Shown one piece after another: positions 25,012-31,667 of a stretch of 64,000 nt of DNA. The stretch is from Reyranella sp. GTDB lineage: Bacteria > Pseudomonadota > Alphaproteobacteria > Reyranellales > Reyranellaceae. The DNA lies in the NCBI RefSeq assembly GCF_017305915.1, contig NZ_JAFKJN010000018.1, positions 328,840 to 392,839 on the forward strand, given 5' to 3'. Each line of letters starts with the position of its first letter. Within the stretch, counting starts at the first letter, position 1. Position numbers and translations under genes: made by a program. The notes under the pieces were generated by a model. It saw only the letters and a program-made list of their open reading frames with translations, had not been told where the DNA came from and did not search any database.

Positions 25012-25053
25012 GGGTCTCTCCTGGAGTGAGGCGGCAGGCTGTAGTGGCTCCGT

Positions 25054-25079
25054 AACGCGGCCTGTAGCCGCGCGGTTCC
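25054..25079 (-). promoter_or_regulatory. EcfG-type promoter for DUF1328-lipoprotein A
   Basis: Minus-strand GGAAC (25075-25079), 17 bases, then CGTT (25054-25057). It matches the alphaproteobacterial general stress consensus GGAAC-N16/17-CGTT with no mismatch. It lies 43 bases before the DUF1328 ATG and back to back with a plus-strand copy. Confidence 0.75.
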
Positions 25080-25080
25080 G

Positions 25081-25107
25081 GGCAACGACCCATGACGGGC
25101 ATTCGTT
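25081..25107 (+). promoter_or_regulatory. EcfG-type promoter, distal copy for the 45-residue gene
   Basis: GGCAAC (25081-25086), 17 bases, CGTT (25104-25107): one mismatch to GGAAC. It is 120 bases from the ATG at 25228, so it would act as a second, upstream promoter to the copy at 25157. Confidence 0.45.
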
Positions 25108-25156
25108 AGGGGTGCGCTGTGTTTCGTGGCCGCGGCAAAAAACGACGGAACGCCCG

Positions 25157-25182
25157 GGCAACCGCGGGGGCGCCTTGGCGTT
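25157..25182 (+). promoter_or_regulatory. EcfG-type promoter, proximal copy for the 45-residue gene
   Basis: GGCAAC (25157-25162), 16 bases, CGTT (25179-25182). The GGCAAC-N16-CGTT form is the same as upstream of both CsbD-like genes. It ends 45 bases before the ATG. Confidence 0.7.
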
Positions 25183-25227
25183 CATCACTGCTGAGGCCCC
25201 CCTTGAACGACCAACGGAGGCTCCTCT

Positions 25228-25365
25228 ATGCAACGCGAAGTGACCCCTGTTGAATCGCGCGGCGGCGTCATCAGCGGTCGAGTTATGCTCGTCCTGATCT
25301 CTTCCGTCGTCGGCGCTGTGATCGCTTTGGGGCTCGCCTGGGCCTTGTTCGTCCGGCCGCACTGA
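25228..25365 (+). CDS. 45-residue single-pass membrane protein
   Basis: The ATG has CGGAGG about nine bases upstream. The protein opens MQREVTPVESRGGVISGRVM, then has one membrane segment (LVLISSVVGAVIALGLAWAL) and a short tail FVRPH. No family recognised. It is below usual gene-calling limits, but ribosome site, membrane segment and one or two EcfG-type promoters support it. It is probably a stress-induced inner membrane microprotein. The 82-residue gene follows by 39 bases. Confidence 0.7.
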   Translation: MQREVTPVESRGGVISGRVMLVLISSVVGAVIALGLAWALFVRPH

Positions 25366-25404
25366 GCCGCTATCCTCTCACCTCCCCTCTGTGAGTAGCG
25401 TTGG

Positions 25405-25653
25405 ATGAGCCCGCCCGGTCACAAGCTAACCGATGCAGAAGGCGCCCTGCTCGACGAGATCTTGATCCTCGCCCGTAGCGCAGGTCCCGAAGTGCCGATC
25501 AAGGACCTCGAGCTGCGGCTCGAGGATCGCGGCTTCAGCGACATCCAGACGCGGCGCGCGCTGATGTCCCTGCTGCGCCGCGGCCATGTCTCGCTCTCGG
25601 GCGGCAAGCGCGTGAGCTGGAAGGGCACGAACGAGCACGACCGCCCGCACTAG
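25405..25653 (+). CDS. Small winged-helix-like hypothetical protein
   Basis: 82 residues. The middle, PEVPIKDLELRLEDRGFSDI followed by QTRRALMSLLRRGHVSLSGG, has the helix-turn-helix-wing rhythm of small DNA-binding or adaptor proteins. No membrane segment. Family not recognised. It follows the 45-residue gene closely and could share its stress promoter. Confidence 0.6.
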   Translation: MSPPGHKLTDAEGALLDEILILARSAGPEVPIKDLELRLEDRGFSDIQTRRALMSLLRRGHVSLSGGKRVSWKGTNEHDRPH

Positions 25654-25668
25654 GGCGTCGGCCTCGGC

Positions 25669-25929
25669 TCAATCGCGGTATTCAAGGTGGCGGCGCACAT
25701 ACGCCACCACGAAGCTGCAGGCCGGCTGGATCTTGAGGCCGGCCCGGCGCGTGTCGTCGAGCGCCTCTTTGACGAGCTGCGAGGCGTAGCCTTTGCCCTC
25801 GTCTTCGGGCGGCACTTCAGTGTGGGTGAAGACCCGACGGTCGCCGTGCTGGTGATAGACGGCAATGGCCAGGCCATGCCCCGTCTTCATTTCGTAACGG
25901 CTGAGCGCCGTATTGTGCGCGACCGTCAC
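25669..25929 (-). CDS. GNAT-like N-acetyltransferase (YjdJ/COG2388 type)
   Basis: 86 residues from a GTG start (GGAGGC five bases upstream). It shows the compact COG2388 layout: LSRYEMKTGHGLAIAVY, then HTEVPPEDEGKGYASQLVKE, where EGKGYA stands for the acetyl-CoA loop, and finally CSFVVAYVRRHLEYRD. These minimal GNAT proteins acetylate unknown small substrates. It starts 13 bases after lipoprotein B in the same direction, so it probably shares that promoter. Confidence 0.85.
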   Translation of the reverse strand: MTVAHNTALSRYEMKTGHGLAIAVYHQHGDRRVFTHTEVPPEDEGKGYASQLVKEALDDTRRAGLKIQPACSFVVAYVRRHLEYRD

Positions 25930-25942
25930 CGCACGCCTCCCG

Positions 25943-26149
25943 TCAGCGCACGGGAGGGATGTTCTCCACGTAGCGGCCCGAACCGGCGATCTTCGCCTCG
26001 CGCTCGGTGCACAGGCGGTATTGCGGCGTCCCGACATGCAGCTCGTAGGACACGCAGGCGTCGTCCGCCACGACGTACGAGCGGGTCTCGCTGGTGCAGG
26101 AGGCGACCCCGATCACCGCCATAGCTGCAACGACATGCTGCCGGATCAT
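25943..26149 (-). CDS. Small lipoprotein with Cys/Tyr motif (paralog B)
   Basis: 68 residues from the ATG at 26149 (MIRQHVVAAMAVIGVASC), a signal peptide with lipobox GVASC. A longer reading would start in the promoter. The mature part holds one copy of the shared motif, CVSYELHVGTPQYRLCTERE, matching paralogs A and C. The EcfG-type CGTT ends only eight bases before the ATG, so the transcript may be leaderless. Envelope location is inferred from the lipobox; function unknown. Confidence 0.75.
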   Translation of the reverse strand: MIRQHVVAAMAVIGVASCTSETRSYVVADDACVSYELHVGTPQYRLCTEREAKIAGSGRYVENIPPVR

Positions 26150-26157
26150 GCCAGTCC

Positions 26158-26183
26158 AACGCCGGCTCCGCGGCCCGGTTACC
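26158..26183 (-). promoter_or_regulatory. EcfG-type promoter for lipoprotein B and GNAT
   Basis: Minus-strand GGTAAC (26178-26183), 16 bases, CGTT (26158-26161): one mismatch in the -35. It is very close to the ATG at 26149, which would give a leaderless or near-leaderless transcript. Confidence 0.55.
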
Positions 26184-26194
26184 AAGGTGCGGCA

Positions 26195-27766
26195 TCATGC
26201 GCGATCCACCTCCCAGAACATCGGATAGGACGACTGGATCAGGCCTTTCAGGTCGCTGCGATAGCCGGCCGGAATGGTGAACTGGCCCCACATCACCGAC
26301 GGCGTCAGCGCATAGGCCGCGGTCTGGATGTCCGCCGCGATCTTGCGCCGCTCCTCCGGCGTCGCCGCCTGGGTGAAGGACTTGAGCAGCGCCGGGATCT
26401 GGTTGTCGCAGGACCAGCCCGGGTAGTCGGCGCTGCAGGTCGATGCGATGTAGAAGTGCGACAACGGCGAGAACATGTCGGTGCCGTTGGAGTAGACCGG
26501 GAACATCGACCAGCCCTCCTTCTTGGAACGGCGGGCCAGCACGGTCGGCCAGTCGCGCGGCTGCTGATCGACGGTGAAGCCTATGTCCTTCATGTTCTGC
26601 ACCAGCACCCGCGACGCGGTCTGGCTGATCGAGCCCGACACTTCGAGGATGACCACCGGCTCGCCCTTGTAGCCCGAGGCCTGGAGCTCGGCCTTGGCCG
26701 CCGCCATGTCGAACCTGTTGCCGGCGGCGCCGGCATCGGTGGTGAGCGGCGTGCCGCACATGAAGAATGACGGGCAGGATTGCGAGCGGTAGCGGTCGGG
26801 CACGCCGATCGCGGTCAGGATCGCATCCTGGTCGACCAGCTTCCACATCACCTTGCGCACCGCCGGATTGTCGAACGGCGGCGCGGCGTGATTGAGCCGG
26901 AAGTTGCCCTGGAACTGGTGGATGCCGCCCAGGCCGAGCAGCTTGACGCTCCTCTCCTTCTCCAGGATCGGCAGCATGTCGAACGGCAGGTACTGCATGT
27001 AATCGATCTCGCCCGCCATCAGCGCGTTGGCGCCGGTCGACTGGTCGACCATCACGCGCAGCGTGAGCTGGTCGATCTTCACGCGCTTGCCGCCGGCCAG
27101 GAAATCCGGCGCCTCGCGGCGCGGCACGTAGTCGGGGTTGCGCTCCAGCAGCATGGTGTTGCCGGGCCGCCACTGGTCCTTCACGAAGCGGAACGGGCCC
27201 GAGCCGATCGGCTCGGGGATGCGCTGGTCGGGCGGCGTCGCGGCGATGCGCGCCGGCATGATCACCGGCAGGGGCGCGTTGGGCTTGCCCAGCACCTCCA
27301 GCATCAGCGGGAACGGCTGCTTCAGCACGAACTCGAAGGTGCGCGGGTCCTTGGCCTCGAGCGTCGCGGTGTCGGCCATCAGCATCTTGCCCAGCGGGTC
27401 GCGCACCGACCAGCGCTTGAGCGAGGCGATGACGTCGGCCGCGGTGACCGGCGCGCCGTCATGGAACTTGAGGCCGTCGCGCAGCGCGAAGGTCCAGGTG
27501 AGCTTGTCGGCGCTCACCTGCCAGCTATCGACCATCTGCGGCCGCATCTCGCTCTTCTCGTTCATGGCGAACAGCATGTCGAAGACGTGCAGGCCGAAGG
27601 TGCGGGTGATGGCGGCCGTGGTGAAATGCGGATCGAGGATGGTGACCTCGGACTCCCAGACCACCGTCATGCCCTTGGCCGCCCGCGCCTCGCGCGGCCG
27701 GATCAGCGACGCCGCCGCCACCGCCGCACTGCCCGCCAGGACCGCTCGCCGCTTGAAACCACTCAT
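26195..27766 (-). CDS. ABC transporter substrate-binding protein, family 5 (peptide/nickel type)
   Basis: 523 residues. The N-terminus MSGFKRRAVLAGSAAVAAAS is Tat-like (RR before a weakly hydrophobic core) and precedes an AxA-type site. The family-5 signature is present: VTILDPHFTTAAITRTFGLH, WTFALRDGLKFHDGAPVTAA, and DQWRPGNTMLLERNPDYVPR. Such proteins deliver oligopeptides or similar ligands to an ABC permease in the inner membrane. No permease or ATPase genes are adjacent, so it is an orphan receptor or works with a distant system. Length is normal. Confidence 0.9.
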   Translation of the reverse strand: MSGFKRRAVLAGSAAVAAASLIRPREARAAKGMTVVWESEVTILDPHFTTAAITRTFGLHVFDMLFAMNEKSEMRPQMVDSWQVSADKLTWTFALRDGLKFHDGAPVTAADVIASLKRWSVRDPLGKMLMADTATLEAKDPRTFEFVLKQPFPLMLEVLGKPNAPLPVIMPARIAATPPDQRIPEPIGSGPFRFVKDQWRPGNTMLLERNPDYVPRREAPDFLAGGKRVKIDQLTLRVMVDQSTGANALMAGEIDYMQYLPFDMLPILEKERSVKLLGLGGIHQFQGNFRLNHAAPPFDNPAVRKVMWKLVDQDAILTAIGVPDRYRSQSCPSFFMCGTPLTTDAGAAGNRFDMAAAKAELQASGYKGEPVVILEVSGSISQTASRVLVQNMKDIGFTVDQQPRDWPTVLARRSKKEGWSMFPVYSNGTDMFSPLSHFYIASTCSADYPGWSCDNQIPALLKSFTQAATPEERRKIAADIQTAAYALTPSVMWGQFTIPAGYRSDLKGLIQSSYPMFWEVDRA

Positions 27767-27816
27767 ACGCCCTTACCCCCATCGTCTGGAGGCGGGAGCC
27801 TACCGTTCTCCGGCGG

Positions 27817-27846
27817 CAAACGAAAATGGCCGGCTGTGCGCCGGCC
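27817..27846 (-). terminator. Intrinsic terminator after the 27871-28440 gene
   Basis: Stem GGCCGGC/GCCGGCC (27828-27834 and 27840-27846) with a five-base loop. In the minus-strand transcript it is followed by ATTTTCGTTT. Good stem plus T-rich tail just past the stop at 27871. Confidence 0.65.
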
Positions 27847-27870
27847 CTTCACGCGAAATTCACGAGAGGC

Positions 27871-28440
27871 TCAGGTCGGTGCCATCGGCACGCACACCAC
27901 CTTGTCGACGAACATGTCGACGCGCGGTCCGCGCACCGCCACGCCGAGCCGCTCGCCGGGACCGGCGGTCGGCACGTAGAGGCGGACCGATTCGACCTTC
28001 TGGCCGTGGTTGGTGAAGTGGCAATCCACGATCGGGTCGATCGTGGCGCCGCTGTTGTTGGTGACGTACAGGACCGAGATCCAGCGCTGCCCCGGCACCG
28101 CCTGCAGCGACGGCGCGTCGAGGGTCATGATCGGCACCGAGGGGCCGGCCGTGATCGGCACGGTGCCCATCAGCTCGGCGCGCGGCCGCTGGGTGACCAT
28201 GCCCGGCACGCCGCCCTGCTGGGAGCGCGGGTCGAACTCGCGGTTGACCGGGTGGTTGGGGTCGGTCGGCTGATAGGCGTCGAGCGAGTCGAGGCTCGGC
28301 GTCCAGACCTTGCCGGTGCGGGTGTCGGTGATCTTCCCAGGATAACCGGGGCTCGCGGCCACGTTCTGGGCCAGCGACGTTCCGGCCGCGCCGATCGCCG
28401 CCAGGCCGGCGACGATTGCCACGATGCGAAGTGCCTTCAT
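27871..28440 (-). CDS. Exported hypothetical protein
   Basis: 189 residues from the ATG at 28440. The signal peptide MKALRIVAIVAGLAAIGAAG ends at TSLAQN. The mature part is beta-rich: a Pro-rich TDPNHPVNREFDPRSQQGG linker, then VPGQRWISVLYVTNNSGATI and IVDCHFTNHGQKVESVRLYV, which looks like a small immunoglobulin-like periplasmic domain. Family not recognised. It follows the exported CsbD-like gene by 14 bases, so it probably belongs to the same EcfG-driven transcript. Confidence 0.75.
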   Translation of the reverse strand: MKALRIVAIVAGLAAIGAAGTSLAQNVAASPGYPGKITDTRTGKVWTPSLDSLDAYQPTDPNHPVNREFDPRSQQGGVPGMVTQRPRAELMGTVPITAGPSVPIMTLDAPSLQAVPGQRWISVLYVTNNSGATIDPIVDCHFTNHGQKVESVRLYVPTAGPGERLGVAVRGPRVDMFVDKVVCVPMAPT

Positions 28441-28454
28441 CGCCCGCGCTCCGC

Positions 28455-28778
28455 TCACATGCTCTTCTGCTTGTGCTCCCAGCCGCTCACTTGGGCCTCG
28501 GCCTCCTGCTGGCTGATGCCGTAGCGGGTCTGGATCTTGCCGACCAGCTGGTCGCGGCGGCCCTGGATCTCCATCAAGTCATCGTCAGTGAGCTTGCCCC
28601 ACTGCTCCTTGATGGCACCCTTGGTCTGGTTCCAGCTGCCCTTGATCTTCTGCCAGATCGTGTCGGTGTCCGACCGGGTGGTCGTCGTCGTGGTCGTGCT
28701 GCTGGTCTGGGCGTAGGCGACCGGAGCGGCGATCAGCGAGACGGCGGCGATAGCGGAAAGAAGGGAGATAGGACGCAC
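28455..28778 (-). CDS. Exported CsbD-like protein
   Basis: 107 residues from the GTG at 28778, which has a strong AGGAGG six bases upstream; a longer ATG reading at 28832 lacks such a site. The N-terminus RPISLLSAIAAVSLIAAPVA YAQ is a cleavable signal peptide, followed by a Thr-rich linker and a CsbD domain (KIKGSWNQTKGAIKEQWGKL, then TDDDLMEIQGRRDQLVGKIQ). CsbD is a stress marker normally found in the cytoplasm; export here is unusual. An EcfG-type promoter lies 42 bases upstream. Confidence 0.85.
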   Translation of the reverse strand: MRPISLLSAIAAVSLIAAPVAYAQTSSTTTTTTTRSDTDTIWQKIKGSWNQTKGAIKEQWGKLTDDDLMEIQGRRDQLVGKIQTRYGISQQEAEAQVSGWEHKQKSM

Positions 28779-28819
28779 GGGCAACCTCCTGTCATTCGGC
28801 GCGCGTTGAGTGGTCGAGT

Positions 28820-28845
28820 AACGGCGCGCCAAAACGAAGGTTGCC
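28820..28845 (-). promoter_or_regulatory. EcfG-type promoter for exported CsbD unit
   Basis: Minus-strand GGCAAC (28840-28845), 16 bases, CGTT (28820-28823). Same GGCAAC-N16-CGTT form as at 25157 and 35033. It ends 42 bases before the GTG at 28778. Confidence 0.7.
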
Positions 28846-28856
28846 GGGAGGCGAGG

Positions 28857-29033
28857 CTAGAACAGGAACGCCTTCATCAGGATCGCCAGCGGCACGATGA
28901 TCAGGACCGCGCCAAAGAGATCGAGCAGCTCGCCATCGAGCGGTCCGGGCGGCTCACGATGCACTTCATGCGCCTGGACATCGGCAAGATTGCTGCCGCG
29001 GGTACGCGATCCTCCGCTGTGCAGTGTAAACAT
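28857..29033 (-). CDS. 58-residue single-pass membrane protein (overlooked small ORF)
   Basis: Starts at ATG with AGGGG about six bases upstream. It opens MFTLHSGGSRTRGSNLADVQ, continues AHEVHREPPGPLDGELLDLF and ends with one membrane segment, GAVLIIVPLAILMKAFLF. That is a C-terminal tail-anchor-like topology. No family recognised. A GCAAC-N17-CGTT element ends 34 bases before the start. It sits between the hybrid kinase and the exported CsbD gene, where otherwise 270 bases would be empty. Confidence 0.6.
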   Translation of the reverse strand: MFTLHSGGSRTRGSNLADVQAHEVHREPPGPLDGELLDLFGAVLIIVPLAILMKAFLF

Positions 29034-29066
29034 TTGACGCCCCTACGTTCGGTATCGTGCGTAATA

Positions 29067-29092
29067 AACGCACACCCGGAAGCGCCGGTTGC
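29067..29092 (-). promoter_or_regulatory. EcfG-type promoter for the 58-residue gene
   Basis: Minus-strand GCAAC (29088-29092), 17 bases, CGTT (29067-29070). One mismatch to GGAAC. Spacing to the ATG is 33 bases. Confidence 0.55.
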
Positions 29093-29105
29093 AGCGGCTG
29101 CGCGA

Positions 29106-31667
29106 CTAAGCTGTGTCTGCCCGTCGCGCGACCTCGTCCAGTGCCTGCTGCAGGTCGATCGAGGAATAGGGCTTGCCGATGAACCGCAGGTCGCTTTCCG
29201 AGGGCGCATCGCTCTTGCCGTAGCCGCTGGCGATGATCACCGGCAGGCCGGGGAAGCGCCGCCGCACCTCGGAGGCCAGCTCCTCGCCGGTCATCCCGGG
29301 CAGGCCGAGATCGGTCAGCAGCACCTCGAAGGTGTTGCCCCGGTCGAGCAGGTCGAGCGCCTGCTCGGCGCTGCCGACCGCGGCGACCAGGCAGCCCAGC
29401 CGCTCCAGCATGTCGACCGTCGACATGCGCAGCACCACCTCGTCCTCGACGAACAGCACCCGGCGCGGATGGTCGGAACGGGCCGCGAGAGCGGCGCCGG
29501 CGACGGGCGGGACCGGCGGCGCCGGCTGCTGGCGGGCGGCCAACACCGTGCGCACCCGGGCGGCCAGCTCGTCGCTGCGATAGGGCTTGGCGATCAGCGG
29601 CAGGTCGGCCCCCTCCTCGTGCGCCGCGATGAGGTCGCGGGTGTAGCCCGAGGTCAGCAGGACGCCGATGCCGGGCCGCCGATGCTGGGCGAGCCGCACC
29701 AGCTCGATCGCCGACAGCACGCCCGGCATGACGACGTCGGTGAACAGGAGGTCGAACGCCGAATCGCTCTCGAGCAGCTGCGCGGCGGCATCCGGACTCT
29801 CGACGGCGACCAAGTGGTAGCCCCAGCCCTTCAGCATGTCGACGACGGCGCGGCGGACCTCCTCGTTGTCCTCGACCACCAGGATGCGCTCGCTGCCGGA
29901 AGCCGGCATCGGCGTGCGGCCTTCCGGCTCGGCCACCGGATCGAGGGTGCGCGGCAGGTAGAGCTTGACGCTGGTGCCCTGCCCGATCGCGCTGTCGATG
30001 CGGATGTGGCCGCTGGACTGGCGCACGAAGCCGTAGACCATGCTGAGGCCGAGGCCGGTGCCGCGGCCCTCGTTCTTGGTGGTGAAGAACGGGTCGAACG
30101 CCTGGGCGATCACGTCGGCCGGCATGCCGGTGCCGGTGTCGCTCACCGCGATCAGCACGTAAGGCCCGGGCGTCACGTCGGCGTGCAGCGCGGCGTAGCG
30201 GCGGTCGAGCGTGGCGTTCGACACCTCCATGCGCACCGTGCCGCCGTCGGGCATGGCATCGCGCGCGTTGAGCGCCAGGTTGAGGATGGCGTTCTCGAGC
30301 TGGCCGGGATCGATGCGGGCGTTCCAGGCGGCATCGTCGATGGCGAACTCGATCTGGACGCGCTCGCCGATCGCGTTGCGCAGCAGGTCGCCCATGTCGG
30401 CGACCATGCGGGCGACGCTGGTCGGCTGCGGCGCCAGCGGCTGGCGGCGCGCGAAGGCGAGCAGCTGCTGGGTCAGCCGCGCGCCGCGGTCGGCGGCGGC
30501 CGTGGCGCTCATCAGCCGGTCCATCGCCTCGGAGCTGCCCTCGACGTTGGCCTTCATCAGGTCGAGGTTGGCCTGGATCACCTGCAGGATGTTGTTGAAG
30601 TCGTGCGCCATGCCGCCGGTGAGCTGGCCGACCGCCTCCATCTTCTGGCCCTGGCGCAGCGCCATCTCGTCGCGCAGCTTCTCGGTGACGTCGACGCAGC
30701 GCACCACCGCGCCGCCGCCCGCCATCTCGCCGCGCGACGCCTCGTAATCGCGGCCCTCGTAGGAGACACGCGCCGTGAGCTGCGGCTCGCGTCCGGGGTC
30801 GCCGATCCTGAGCGGCCGCAGCAGCGCGCGCGTCGCCGGGAAGCGCTCGGACAAGAGCTGCTCGCGGCCGAGCACCGGATCGCGCGCCGGATCCCAGCCG
30901 GCCAGCCGGATGAAGGCGCCGTTCCAGGCCACCACATGGCCGTCGGCATCGAGCACGAAGATCGGGTCCTGCAGCGTCTCTAGCGTGGTCTGCAGCAGCT
31001 GGCTGCGCCCCGAGAGCTGTTGCTGCGCCTCCTCGAGCCGCGAGCCGCCACGCACGATCAGGTACATGCCGACGATCAGGCAGGCGAAGGCGCCGCTCAG
31101 CACCAGCACGCCCGCGAGGTCGGCCTGGTCCTGCTCGGAGCGCAGCATGGCGAGCCGGCTCGACAGCATCAGGCGCTGGCCCTCGACGAAGGCGTCGGCG
31201 ATCTGGCGGATGCGATCGGTGGTGGCGCGGCCGGCGTTGCGCGGCATTATCGCGTCGCGGCCGTAGAGCTGGAAGGCGACGATGGTGGCGTTGAGCTCGC
31301 TCAGCTTCTCCGCCGCCGCCGTCCGGAACTCGGCGACCTGGCGCAGCGCCTCGCCGTCATCGCCGATCGCCGCCTCGAGCTGGCGCACCACCGGGTCGAG
31401 CCGCAGGCGCGCCCGCTCGTACGGCTCGAGATTGACGATGTCGCCGGTCAGCAGATAGGCGCGCTGCCCGATCTCGGTGTCCTGCAGCACGATCAGCGCC
31501 TGGCGCATCAGCGAGATGGTCTCGTAGTTGTTGACCACCAGACGCTGCTGCTCGTTGGCCGAGCGGTAGCGGGCATAGGTCAGCAGCGCGCCGGTCGCCA
31601 CCAGCACGGCGATCGTGAGCCCGACCACCAAGCCGATCATCCGCGAGGTGTTGCGGACGTCAGCCAT
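29106..31667 (-). CDS. Hybrid sensor histidine kinase with two receiver domains
   Basis: 853 residues. Order: membrane segment 1 (about 12-32), CHASE3-like periplasmic domain (about 35-185; RQALIVLQDTEIGQRAYLLT), membrane segment 2 (about 190-210), PAS (LQDPIFVLDADGHVVAWNGA), HisKA with phospho-acceptor His in GGMAHDFNNILQVIQANL, HATPase (N-box NAILNLALNARDAMP, then SDTGTGMP), and two receivers. Receiver 1 has VVEDNEEVR and LLFTDVVMPG; receiver 2 has FVEDEVVLRM and LLTDLGLPGMTGEE. The gene overlaps the upstream kinase by eight bases, making it part of the phyR operon. A sensor for stress signals is likely. Confidence 0.92.
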   Translation of the reverse strand: MADVRNTSRMIGLVVGLTIAVLVATGALLTYARYRSANEQQRLVVNNYETISLMRQALIVLQDTEIGQRAYLLTGDIVNLEPYERARLRLDPVVRQLEAAIGDDGEALRQVAEFRTAAAEKLSELNATIVAFQLYGRDAIMPRNAGRATTDRIRQIADAFVEGQRLMLSSRLAMLRSEQDQADLAGVLVLSGAFACLIVGMYLIVRGGSRLEEAQQQLSGRSQLLQTTLETLQDPIFVLDADGHVVAWNGAFIRLAGWDPARDPVLGREQLLSERFPATRALLRPLRIGDPGREPQLTARVSYEGRDYEASRGEMAGGGAVVRCVDVTEKLRDEMALRQGQKMEAVGQLTGGMAHDFNNILQVIQANLDLMKANVEGSSEAMDRLMSATAAADRGARLTQQLLAFARRQPLAPQPTSVARMVADMGDLLRNAIGERVQIEFAIDDAAWNARIDPGQLENAILNLALNARDAMPDGGTVRMEVSNATLDRRYAALHADVTPGPYVLIAVSDTGTGMPADVIAQAFDPFFTTKNEGRGTGLGLSMVYGFVRQSSGHIRIDSAIGQGTSVKLYLPRTLDPVAEPEGRTPMPASGSERILVVEDNEEVRRAVVDMLKGWGYHLVAVESPDAAAQLLESDSAFDLLFTDVVMPGVLSAIELVRLAQHRRPGIGVLLTSGYTRDLIAAHEEGADLPLIAKPYRSDELAARVRTVLAARQQPAPPVPPVAGAALAARSDHPRRVLFVEDEVVLRMSTVDMLERLGCLVAAVGSAEQALDLLDRGNTFEVLLTDLGLPGMTGEELASEVRRRFPGLPVIIASGYGKSDAPSESDLRFIGKPYSSIDLQQALDEVARRADTA

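Noticed and set aside
28779..28832. Longer CsbD reading starting at ATG 28832
   Set aside because: It would cover the stress promoter and lacks a ribosome site, while GTG 28778 has AGGAGG at ideal distance and starts a signal peptide.
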